21,165 nucleotides of DNA from Solirubrobacteraceae bacterium (GTDB taxonomy: Bacteria; Actinomycetota; Thermoleophilia; Solirubrobacterales; Solirubrobacteraceae). The stretch covers positions 1 to 21,165 of the forward strand of contig JADGPO010000190.1 of NCBI GenBank assembly GCA_017882405.1, given 5' to 3'. The translations under genes were made by a program, and so were the position numbers. A model generated the notes under the pieces. It saw only the letters and a list, made by a program, of their open reading frames with translations. It searched no databases and was not told the origin of the DNA. Positions 13,773-20,325 of the stretch are shown here, one piece after another. Numbering within the stretch: position 1 is the stretch's first letter; the number at the start of each line of letters is the position of its first letter.

Positions 13773-14795
13773 GTGATTCTGCTCGTTGCACGGCTTGGGC
13801 TCGCGGCCGTGTTCGCGGTCGCCGCGGTCGGCAAGCTGCGTGACCGCGCGGGAGCCGCGCGGGCGCTTGGGGACTTCGGTGTCCCGGCGCGGTTGGCCGA
13901 TCCCGGCGCGATCGCGCTGCCGATCGCAGAGCTCGCAATCGCCGGCCTGCTGGTGGCGACACCGACCGCCCGGGCGGGTGCGATCGCGGCGCTGGCGCTG
14001 CTGGGCCTGTTCGTGATCGCGATCGGACGGTCGATCTCCCGTGGCGAGCAGCCTGATTGCAACTGCTTCGGGACCGTTCACTCGGCGCCCGCCGGGTGGA
14101 CGACGCTGGCCCGCAACCTTGCCTTCGGCGCCGTCGCGGTGGCGATCGTCGCCGCCGGCTCCGGCCGGTCGCTGACCAACGCCCTGGATGGCGCCGACGC
14201 CTGGGCCGTCGGCGTCGGTCTCGTGGTCGCGATGCAGCTGCTCCTCAGCTGGCAGCTGTTTCGCCAGAACGGTCGGCTGATCGTCCGGGTGCGAGCGCTC
14301 GAGGAGCGACTCGACCTCGATCACTCCGCTGGGAGCGCGCCACATGGGCTCGACCCCGGGGAGGTCGCGCCCGCATTCGAGCTGCCCGACCTCGACGGCC
14401 GGCCGCTCACGCTAGACGAGTTGCTGGCACGCGGGCGCACAGCCGCGCTCGTCTTCAGCGATCCCGGCTGCGGAGCCTGCATCGATTTGCTCCCGGCGCT
14501 GGCGCGCGCCGAGCGCGAGCGCTCGGATCTGACGATTGCGCTGCTCACAACCGGGGACGCGACGCAGAACCGGATGCGCCTCAACGGCAGCCGGCTGGCC
14601 ACTGTGCTGCTCCAGGACGAGCATGAGGTCACCACGGCCTACGCGGTCAAGGCGACGCCGGCCGCCGTCCTGGTCGATCCAGGTGGGCGGATCGCAAGCC
14701 CGCTTGCCGTCGGAGGTCCCCGAATCGAGGAGCTGCTGTTGACCCCCTCGCCCGCACCGGCCGAGCTTGAGATCGTGAGCGTGGCAGCTCGATGA
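13773..14795 (+). CDS. MauE-like membrane protein fused to a thioredoxin-like (MauD/TlpA-type) domain
   Basis: A 340-residue fusion. Residues 1-165 are a MauE/DoxX-type membrane domain with about five hydrophobic helices (near 2-20, 45-62, 66-86, 113-130, 143-162). A CNCFG motif in the loop after the third helix gives the redox pair C96/C98. A linker helix to about 185 leads to a thioredoxin-like domain (195-325): VAPAFELPDLDGRPLTL, then FSDPGCGAC with active-site C233 and C236, and the cis-Pro in KATPAAVLVD (P296). MauE and MauD are normally separate and needed to form disulfides in the methylamine dehydrogenase light chain. Here they are joined, and the genes behind encode a small helical protein and a 20-cysteine Tat substrate. 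The likely role is transferring electrons to form or sort disulfides in that exported protein. The GTG at 13773 is the first good start after the promoter; the ribosome site is weak. Confidence 0.82.
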   Translation: MILLVARLGLAAVFAVAAVGKLRDRAGAARALGDFGVPARLADPGAIALPIAELAIAGLLVATPTARAGAIAALALLGLFVIAIGRSISRGEQPDCNCFGTVHSAPAGWTTLARNLAFGAVAVAIVAAGSGRSLTNALDGADAWAVGVGLVVAMQLLLSWQLFRQNGRLIVRVRALEERLDLDHSAGSAPHGLDPGEVAPAFELPDLDGRPLTLDELLARGRTAALVFSDPGCGACIDLLPALARAERERSDLTIALLTTGDATQNRMRLNGSRLATVLLQDEHEVTTAYAVKATPAAVLVDPGGRIASPLAVGGPRIEELLLTPSPAPAELEIVSVAAR

Positions 14796-15181
14796 GCGAC
14801 CGAGACAAGGCCAACGTTCGCCGCGCGCTCAGTTCCCGCGACGCCGACATCAACGATGCGTTCCAGCGTCTGTACGCGGCCTTCAGCTATTCCGACGCCG
14901 CCTCGATGCCCCCGGAGAACCAGCTCGCGGCCGCGGCGAAGTCGTTGCGCGACGACTACAGCGCTGTGTCCAAAGCCGTCGCCAAGGCCGGGACTCGGGT
15001 TCCGGGCAGCGGCAGGCTGGCCGACGGGCTGGCCGAGTACAGCGCCGCCTACGGCAAGCTCGCCCGTGGGCTGCAAACCAGCAACGAGGGATCCGGAAAC
15101 ACCGCCTTCGACCAGATGGAGGCTCTGCTTCAGAGCGCCGAGCAGAAGGTCTCGAGCGCCCTCGGCAGGCTGAGACTCTAG
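14792..15181 (+). CDS. Small helical protein of unknown function
   Basis: A 129-residue protein with no signal peptide, membrane segment or cysteine. It is rich in Ala, Ser and charged residues in helix-forming patterns (NDAFQRLYAAFSYSD, QLAAAAKSLRDDYSAVSKAV, FDQMEALLQSAEQKVSSALG), suggesting a helical bundle. The ATG at 14792 overlaps the stop of the MauE fusion (ATGA). The ribosome site of the next gene follows directly after its own stop. Its place between the redox fusion and the Cys-rich Tat protein suggests a cytoplasmic partner, for example a chaperone that holds the client before Tat export. That is inference; no family is recognised. Confidence 0.7.
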   Translation: MSDRDKANVRRALSSRDADINDAFQRLYAAFSYSDAASMPPENQLAAAAKSLRDDYSAVSKAVAKAGTRVPGSGRLADGLAEYSAAYGKLARGLQTSNEGSGNTAFDQMEALLQSAEQKVSSALGRLRL

Positions 15182-15189
15182 GAGGGATC

Positions 15190-15723
15190 ATGGAGCACTG
15201 GTTCGATCGGCTGGCCGCCGCCCCGTTCACCCGCCGCACCGCCCTGAAGACCGCCGGGGCCGGCCTCGCCGCGCTCAGCGTGCCCGGGCTCTGGCCCGGG
15301 CGTTCGGTCGCCAGCGCGACCGAGCCGTGCTACCCGTACTGCCTCAACGCAGCGTTCGCGCACCCCTTCGAGCTCGCGCAGACCGTCTGCCACGACCTGC
15401 GAAACCAGGCGAAGGGCAAGGGGCCGAAGTCAACGGCCTCGCGCCTGGCGCAGGCCTGCACCGCCAAGGCGCTCGCCGATTACAAGCGCGGCAAGCTCAA
15501 GTGCGGCCAACCAGAGTGCGGCGACCCCCAGACCTACCCGGTCGGCGACCCGAGCGGCTTCGCGCCGACCCTCGGCGGCTGCCCTCCAGGGACGACCGGC
15601 TGCATCCAGGGCGACTGCTGCTGCGCGACCGGCTCAGCTTGCTGCCCATGCTCCTCCACCGGCACGGGCTGCATCTGCTGCGTCACCGAGGTCCAGTGCT
15701 CCGACTGCTGCCCCGGCGGCTGA
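15190..15723 (+). CDS. Tat-exported cysteine-rich protein
   Basis: A 177-residue precursor. FTRRTALK at 13-20 is a twin-arginine signal followed by the hydrophobic stretch AGAGLAALSVPGL, with likely cleavage near ASA (41-43). The mature part has 20 cysteines: six spaced in residues 47-110, then fourteen of the last 47 residues (GDCCC, SACCPC, CICC, SDCC). An even number fits ten disulfides, though metal binding is possible. There is no Trp in the mature part, so it cannot form a tryptophan tryptophylquinone cofactor like the methylamine dehydrogenase light chain, despite its MauE/MauD-like neighbour. Tat export means the N-terminal part may fold before crossing the membrane. An excellent GGAGGG ribosome site precedes the ATG. 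A strong hairpin follows the gene. I do not recognise a characterised family. Confidence 0.8.
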   Translation: MEHWFDRLAAAPFTRRTALKTAGAGLAALSVPGLWPGRSVASATEPCYPYCLNAAFAHPFELAQTVCHDLRNQAKGKGPKSTASRLAQACTAKALADYKRGKLKCGQPECGDPQTYPVGDPSGFAPTLGGCPPGTTGCIQGDCCCATGSACCPCSSTGTGCICCVTEVQCSDCCPGG

Positions 15724-15742
15724 ACCCGCCAGCCGCCCTCCA

Positions 15743-15771
15743 TGAGGGGGCCGCGCTGCGCGGCCCCCTCA
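15743..15771. terminator. Perfect 13-bp hairpin between convergent genes
   Basis: TGAGGGGGCCGCG and its exact complement CGCGGCCCCCTCA flank the 3-base loop CTG. It lies 20 bp after the Cys-rich gene and 34 bp after the stop of the convergent collagen-like gene, so it probably ends both transcripts. There is no T run, which is common in high-GC actinobacteria. Confidence 0.8.
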
Positions 15772-15804
15772 ATTCGCAGGTCCTCGAAGCGGGCAGCTCC
15801 GCCG

Positions 15805-16374
15805 TCAGTTGATAGTGGCGTAGAACGGCACCGTCGGCGTGAACGCCCCGCCGCTGACCGTTGTGATCAGGACGTTGCTGCCAGCCGGGCAGCTCGACGC
15901 TATCACTGACGGGGTGACCGTTCCGGCGACGCTCGTGGTCAGGGGGTTTGCGCCCGAGTTGTCGATCATGGCGACCGCATTGTGCGGCGTTCCCGAGGTG
16001 ACCTTCAGGCATGTGCTTAGCCCGTCCGTGGTGAGCCCGGTCACCGTCACGTTCTTCGAGTTCGCCGCGTCTAGCGTTACACCCGTCGCATGAGCGTACG
16101 CCAGCGCGCTGCCCGCTGGGCCCGCTGGGCCCGCTGGGCCCGCTGCACCCGCGGCGCCCGCGGCGCCCGCGGCGCCCGCGGCGCCCTTGAAACCCCGGGG
16201 GCCCCTGAAACCCCTGAACCCCCGAGGGCCCTTGTTCGTGTTCGCGGCCTTCGCGCTCGCGTTGCCGGGCTTCGGGGACTGGGTCGCCGCGTAGCCCGTG
16301 CTGCCCAGCGCGATGAACAGCGCGAGCAGCGCGACTCCAAGCGCCGGTGATGGACGATGGATGAAGCGATGCAT
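15805..16374 (-). CDS. Secreted collagen-like (Gly-X-Y) protein
   Basis: A 189-residue protein. MHRFIHRPSPALGVALLALFIALGSTGYAA is an N-terminal signal or anchor of a kind I associate with Solirubrobacterales surface proteins. Residues 49-88 hold 13 uninterrupted Gly-X-Y triplets: GPR/GFR/GFK types, then five GAA and three GPA. A roughly 100-residue Thr/Val/Ser-rich beta-strand-like domain follows, with two Cys (STCLKV, SSCPAG). Collagen-like stretches form triple helices, so the protein is probably a trimer with C-terminal heads on the cell surface. The role may be adhesion or matrix formation; this is inference. The ATG at 16374 has a strong GGAGG site upstream. A 17-bp palindrome lies 23 bp before the start. 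The triplet region is built from near-identical 9-bp DNA units and so may vary in number. Confidence 0.82.
   Translation of the reverse strand: MHRFIHRPSPALGVALLALFIALGSTGYAATQSPKPGNASAKAANTNKGPRGFRGFRGPRGFKGAAGAAGAAGAAGAAGPAGPAGPAGSALAYAHATGVTLDAANSKNVTVTGLTTDGLSTCLKVTSGTPHNAVAMIDNSGANPLTTSVAGTVTPSVIASSCPAGSNVLITTVSGGAFTPTVPFYATIN
16109..16190 (-). repeat. 9-bp tandem repeats encoding GPA and GAA triplets
   Basis: On the plus strand, about three GGGCCCGCT units are followed by about four to five GGCGCCCGC units, each encoding one Gly-X-Y triplet on the minus strand. Such near-identical in-frame units can gain or lose copies by slippage without breaking the frame. Confidence 0.7.
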
Positions 16375-16396
16375 CTGCAACCTCCTGATTGTGGTT

Positions 16397-16413
16397 CTGA
16401 CCGAGTCGGTCAG
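16397..16413. promoter_or_regulatory. 17-bp perfect palindrome upstream of the collagen-like gene
   Basis: CTGACCGA-G-TCGGTCAG has 8-base arms around a single base. It sits 23 bp before the ATG at 16374. The size and the TGAC...GTCA form resemble TetR-family operators. No TetR gene is in the window. In RNA it could also form a leader hairpin next to the ribosome site. Confidence 0.5.
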
Positions 16414-16421
16414 CTGTTGGA

Positions 16422-16437
16422 GCCGGGTTGGCCCGGC
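16422..16437 (-). terminator. Short hairpin after the GH5-like gene
   Basis: GCCGGG-TTGG-CCCGGC, a 6-bp GC stem with a 4-base loop, lies 13 bp after the stop of the GH5-like gene. It has no T run and is only a weak terminator candidate. Confidence 0.3.
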
Positions 16438-16450
16438 GTTCCCCTCGGGC

Positions 16451-17758
16451 TCACCGACCGGATGGTTCCATAACTCGTGTCGATCTGCTGTGGGTGTGGA
16501 GCCTTTGGAAGTGGTCGCGAACACCGCGGCCGTAGCCGCTCGGGCGGGCCGTGTAGTAGCCGGCCGGCTGGCCGTTGATCGGCGCGCTGGCGTCATCGAG
16601 GAGTGCGTTCGAGCATCCACCGTAGTCCTGGACCGTGTTCCACGTCCAGGCGAGATAGGACTGGTTGATCGAATCCATGATCCCCATCAGCTTGCGGCTG
16701 TAGGCCGATGTGCAGTGAGTGTCGCCGAAGCCTCCGACGATCACCGCATGGTGGCGAGCAAACGTGCGCAGCTCGGCCTGATGGCTGACGACGAAGTCGC
16801 TGTAGTCGAAACTACTCACGTCGGCGGCGAGCTGGTGGGCCGGATCGTGCGGCAGGTAGCGATTCCAGCCGCTCAAGTCCCCGGCGAAGCCCGGGCCCGA
16901 GAGGATGATCGGCTGTCGCGCGCCGGCCGCACGGATCGTGTCGACGATCGTCTGGTTGCCCGCTGTGCTGTAGGCGCCGTACCGACTCGTTCCGTTCGGG
17001 GCGTCGTTGGCCGTACAGCCACGCAACAGGCACCCCCAGCTGACGTCATGGGGCTCGTCAAAGGTGTGAAAGAGAACCATGTTGTTCGGCTTGAAGGTCG
17101 CCGCCAGCGAGGCCCAGAAGGCCACGGAATGGTCGCTGTCGGCCATCGGGACCTCGTCCGTGCTGCTCGGATCCGACCCGTAGGCGTGGTCACCGGGCGC
17201 CGCTCCGGAGAGACGAAGCACGACATAGATGCCGAAATGGTTCAGCCGCTCGACGTACCGAACGATCGCAGCGCGGTACCGCGCCCCCGTGAACTGGGGG
17301 TTCAACCCGGCGTAGCCACCCAGCCAGCAAGCCTCGTTGAGCGGCAGCGCGACCGCATTGACGTCCCAACTCAGCATCGCGCGGATCGAGCGGTCATCGG
17401 CCGGGCCCTGAAAGACGCCGTAGCCGAACCCACCTCCGGCGACAGGACCGGCGCAAGCGTATTCCGTGCCAGAACGATTGACCCCAATGAGACGTAACGC
17501 CTGCCCACCAACGCCAACGAAACGATTGCCGCTGATGTGAACGACCCCGCCGCTTCGCGCGGGAGCCGCCGCAGCCTGCCAGCCGACCGCGACCACACAA
17601 ACCACACCCAGCGCGAGCCTGACGATGCTCGTTTTCAATCGCAAGCGACCCGTTACCCGATGCTGCGAGCGGACCCGGAAGCTCGTGCTCGCCGCGTGGC
17701 CTCGTGCCGCCGAGACCACCCGCGAGGGGATCTGTCCGCTCGGGCGCAAAGCTCTCAT
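16451..17758 (-). CDS. Secreted GH5-family (cellulase-like) protein, probably catalytically dead
   Basis: 435 residues from the ATG at 17758, which has GGGAG 12 bases upstream. A TTG at 17638 would remove 40 basic residues and start just before the signal or anchor helix (about 43-65). The barrel is recognisable as GH5: LRLIGVNRSGTEYAC, VNAVALPLNEACW (N141, E142), VLFHTFDEPHDVSWGC, PIILSGPGFAGDLSGW, AVIVGGFGDTHC, SYLAWTWNT. The acid/base Glu is present (E235), but the usual NEP is DEP (D234). The nucleophile Glu expected in the strand V-G-E-F-G-D is Gly (G343, codon GGC). A retaining glycosidase should not work without it, so I infer a carbohydrate-binding or structural role, or decay at the active site only. 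The frame is intact over its full length. It lies between surface-polysaccharide genes and the collagen-like gene on the same strand. Confidence 0.82.
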   Translation of the reverse strand: MRALRPSGQIPSRVVSAARGHAASTSFRVRSQHRVTGRLRLKTSIVRLALGVVCVVAVGWQAAAAPARSGGVVHISGNRFVGVGGQALRLIGVNRSGTEYACAGPVAGGGFGYGVFQGPADDRSIRAMLSWDVNAVALPLNEACWLGGYAGLNPQFTGARYRAAIVRYVERLNHFGIYVVLRLSGAAPGDHAYGSDPSSTDEVPMADSDHSVAFWASLAATFKPNNMVLFHTFDEPHDVSWGCLLRGCTANDAPNGTSRYGAYSTAGNQTIVDTIRAAGARQPIILSGPGFAGDLSGWNRYLPHDPAHQLAADVSSFDYSDFVVSHQAELRTFARHHAVIVGGFGDTHCTSAYSRKLMGIMDSINQSYLAWTWNTVQDYGGCSNALLDDASAPINGQPAGYYTARPSGYGRGVRDHFQRLHTHSRSTRVMEPSGR

Positions 17759-17793
17759 CGCTACGAGTATCTCCCTTTGATGCCGTGCTCGCC

Positions 17794-17810
17794 TCAGGGA
17801 CGCACCCTGA
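17794..17810. promoter_or_regulatory. Inverted repeat TCAGGG-N5-CCCTGA upstream of the GH5-like gene
   Basis: Perfect 6-base arms in the 147-bp gap between the GT4 and GH5-like genes, 36 bp before the GH5-like ATG. This is a position where an operator would act. Confidence 0.3.
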
Positions 17811-17867
17811 ACTTCGCTGGCCAGACCGAAAGCAGGTCCGTTGGGGTCAGCAGCTTACATCATGGCC

Positions 17868-17907
17868 GACGGCGCTCCGCTGCTGCGCGCCGAGGTTGAG
17901 CGCCGTC
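17868..17907 (-). terminator. 10-bp inverted repeat at the end of the GT4 gene
   Basis: GACGGCGCTC and GAGCGCCGTC are exact complements 20 bases apart, and the right arm touches the GT4 stop codon at 17906-17908. It may act as a terminator or RNA-stabilising hairpin that ends the glycosyltransferase operon. There is no T run. Confidence 0.4.
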
Positions 17908-19021
17908 AGGCGAGCGGGCCGGCGCTCACGACCGCTTCGTAGAGCTTGAGCGTCGCCCGCGCCGCCGTGTCCCATGAATACGGGCCCTCGGCCGCAGCAC
18001 GGGCCGCCGCCCCCAAGCGGGCGCGCGCCTCGGGGTCGCTGAGCAGCTCGGCCAGCGCGGCGTGCAGCGCGGCTGGATCGTCGGGCGCCACCAGCCGACC
18101 GGCACCCGTGGCTGCAACCTCCGGGAAGCCCCCGACGTCGGAGAGCACCACCGGCTTGCCGAACGCCAGCGCGGTGGCCAGCACGCCGGACTGATCAAAG
18201 CGCTCGGTGCGCGAGTAGGGCAGCACGACCAGATCGGCGCGCGCGAAGTACGCCGGCACCTCGGCCTCGGCGACGAACCGGTCGACAAAGCGCACCGACG
18301 GCGGCGCGATCGCCCGCAGCGGCGCGAGGTCCATCATCGCGCGACCGACAATCCACAGCTCGGCGCCCTCGAGTCCCCGCCACGCCCGCAGCAGCGGCTC
18401 GATGCCCTTGTACGGGCGCAGCAGACCGAAGAACAGGACCACGGGGCCCGACACGCCCGACAGCTCGTGACCCAGCGGCGCCGCCGGCCGGTGGGCGACG
18501 TGCTGGAACGCCCCGTGATGGATCACGTGCACCTTGGCAGGAGGGAGTCCAAGCCGCTCGGTCAGCTGGCGGCGCCCGTACTCGGAGTGCACGACGACCG
18601 CGTCGACGCGGTGCAGCAGACGTCGCTGGGCGGCGAGCTGGCCGGGCCGCGGCTCGCGGGGCAGCAGGTCGTGGGCGGTCAGCACCAGCGGCCGGTCGGG
18701 CGCCAAGCGGTCGTCGACCCACGGCATCCCCAGCCACTGGAAGTGGACGACATCGGCTCCGGCCGCGATGCGGCGGTAGCGCAGCATGTCGGGGACATGG
18801 GAGAGGAGCTTGGTGGCCCGGCGCAGCCGTGAGCCGGCGGCCCCCCGGGCGTGGGCGTAGAACAGCTCGCGCACCGCGTAGCCCTCGGCCGCCGGAACCT
18901 CGCCGTAGGCAAAGCGGCTGGTGACCAGCTCCACCTCGGCGCCGGCTCGGGCCAGGGCCGCGCACAGCGCGTGGTCATAGGGCGGCGTGAACGCCGGCGG
19001 GTCGACGACGGAGACGCGCAT
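17906..19021 (-). CDS. GT4-family glycosyltransferase
   Basis: A 371-residue GT-B enzyme. The N-terminal half contains the acceptor domain (VSVVDPPAFTPPYDHALCAAL, VVHFQWLGMPWVDD, VLTAHDLLPREP, VVVHSEYGRRQL). The C-terminal half contains the nucleotide-sugar domain (VLFFGLLRPYKGIEPLLRA, LWIVGR, then YSRTERFDQSGVLATALAFGKPVVLSDVGGFPEV). The region before GVLATALAFG usually carries an E-x7-E-type pair; here E and D residues are present, with D replacing the second Glu. It transfers a sugar from a nucleotide donor during surface-glycan assembly in the cytoplasm. The ATG at 19021 shares its A with the stop of the upstream GT2 gene (TGATG); the GTG at 19024 is an alternative. Confidence 0.9.
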   Translation of the reverse strand: MRVSVVDPPAFTPPYDHALCAALARAGAEVELVTSRFAYGEVPAAEGYAVRELFYAHARGAAGSRLRRATKLLSHVPDMLRYRRIAAGADVVHFQWLGMPWVDDRLAPDRPLVLTAHDLLPREPRPGQLAAQRRLLHRVDAVVVHSEYGRRQLTERLGLPPAKVHVIHHGAFQHVAHRPAAPLGHELSGVSGPVVLFFGLLRPYKGIEPLLRAWRGLEGAELWIVGRAMMDLAPLRAIAPPSVRFVDRFVAEAEVPAYFARADLVVLPYSRTERFDQSGVLATALAFGKPVVLSDVGGFPEVAATGAGRLVAPDDPAALHAALAELLSDPEARARLGAAARAAAEGPYSWDTAARATLKLYEAVVSAGPLA

Positions 19022-20325
19022 CACGGATCCAGTTCACGACCGGCCAGCGCTGCCAGCCGGGCGGCCACGGCGCGCGTGTCGGCGCCGCCGAACGCGTGCA
19101 CGCGGGCGTCCCGGTCTCGCTGCAGGCGGACGACGGCGGGGGCCAGCGCGGGCAGGCGGGGACTCCCGGCCGCCCGGCGCCAGATGTCGGCCAGGCAGCG
19201 CAGCGGGTGACGGTTCACCAGGCGCATGAGCGCGACGGCGCGGGCCACGGCACCGTCGTCCTCGCGGTAGTCGATCGTCAGCTGCCGGGCGGCGGAGCGC
19301 TCCACGGCCTCCGGCCGCGCCGCCGCCTCGACGCGCGCGCCGGACAGGGTGAGCGCGTAGTCGGCCCGAGGATCGCCGCTCGCCGGAAAGCGATCGGCGA
19401 CCAACACCACCCGCGTCGAGACACGGTCTCCATCCGCCCCGCGGCGCGGCCGGTTGGAGAGCCCGAACCCGGCCAGCTCCTCGACGCCCAGCAGCACGTC
19501 GAGCGCCACGTAGCCGGCGCGGCGCCCCCGTCCCTCCGCGGGCGGAGCCGAGGATGTCGCGGATACCGGCCCGCCCACCCTCGCTGCCGGTGACCGGCGA
19601 CTGAGAAGCCGGGTGGCCGCGCGCGTCAGCGCCGGCTGGGGCTCGAAGCCGTCGTAGCGGCGGGCCAGCCAGGCGCGCCCCGCCGCGTAGCCGCGCCACT
19701 GGCGCCGCAGCGCGCGCACGGTCGTCCGGTAGCGGTGCGTTACCGCCGCCTGCGGTCGGCCCTCCAGCTGCCACCCGGCCCGCTGCAGCCGCCAGCTGAA
19801 GTCGGTGTCCTCGGCCGCTCGCACGCCTTCGAAGAACCCGCCGACCTGCTCGAACGCGCTCCGGCGGACGAGCAGGTTGGCGGCCACCGCCCTCGGCATG
19901 AAGGGATGGCTCAGGTGCGAGTCCTGGTTGAGAAAGCTCTTGGCGGCGCCGTAGCCTGCCGCCAGACCGTCCGGTCCGGGGGCCGGGCCGACGGCCCCCG
20001 CCAACGCGCCCACGCCAGGCGCGATCTCCGCGTCGAAGTAGCGGTCCAGCAGGTCCGGCGGGGCCTGGCAGTCGGCGTCGAGGAACAGTATCCAGTCGCG
20101 GGTGGCGCGCTCGGCACCGGTGTTGCGCGCATACGCGGGCGAGTGCTCAGCGGTCGTGGTCACGATCTGCACGGCATCGGCGGGCGGCGCCGTGCCGCGG
20201 TTGTCGACGAGGATCAACTCGTCGTCGGGTCCGGCGGTGAGGCCCTGCAGCACGTCGAGAGCGACGCGGGCCGCCGCCGGGGAGCCGGCGAACGGCATCA
20301 CCACGCTGACGGGTGGTCGGCTCAC
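19021..20325 (-). CDS. GT2-family glycosyltransferase with an extra C-terminal domain
   Basis: 434 residues. The GT-A domain covers 1-230: VSVVMPFAGSP, ELILVDNRG, NTGAERATRDWILFLDADC with the DxD motif D83-D85, then ANLLVRRSAFEQVGGFFEG and AEDTDFSWRL (E172-D173). After a low-complexity linker (about 240-270) comes a second region, 300-434 (STRVVLVADRFPASGD ... LPALAPAVVRLQRDRDARVHAFGG). It resembles the N-terminal half of a GT4 enzyme, with HAF in place of the usual HAHF, and no donor domain follows. It may be an acceptor-recognition module or the stump of a former GT4 fusion. The GTG at 20325 overlaps the flippase stop (GTGA), and its own stop overlaps the GT4 start. The three genes are clearly one operon for making and exporting a glycan. 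Confidence 0.85.
   Translation of the reverse strand: MSRPPVSVVMPFAGSPAAARVALDVLQGLTAGPDDELILVDNRGTAPPADAVQIVTTTAEHSPAYARNTGAERATRDWILFLDADCQAPPDLLDRYFDAEIAPGVGALAGAVGPAPGPDGLAAGYGAAKSFLNQDSHLSHPFMPRAVAANLLVRRSAFEQVGGFFEGVRAAEDTDFSWRLQRAGWQLEGRPQAAVTHRYRTTVRALRRQWRGYAAGRAWLARRYDGFEPQPALTRAATRLLSRRSPAARVGGPVSATSSAPPAEGRGRRAGYVALDVLLGVEELAGFGLSNRPRRGADGDRVSTRVVLVADRFPASGDPRADYALTLSGARVEAAARPEAVERSAARQLTIDYREDDGAVARAVALMRLVNRHPLRCLADIWRRAAGSPRLPALAPAVVRLQRDRDARVHAFGGADTRAVAARLAALAGRELDP

Noticed and set aside
15190..15723. Cys-rich Tat protein as a methylamine dehydrogenase light chain
   Set aside because: The mature region contains no Trp, so the tryptophan tryptophylquinone cofactor cannot form, and there is no large-subunit gene nearby.
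16109..16215. Possible CRISPR array from short repeats
   Set aside because: The repeats are 9-bp units in frame with Gly-X-Y triplets, without unique spacers of constant length.
16298..17497. A 399-codon plus-strand open frame opposite the GH5-like gene
   Set aside because: The GH5 motifs are clear on the other strand. This frame has no family features and spans an intergenic region.
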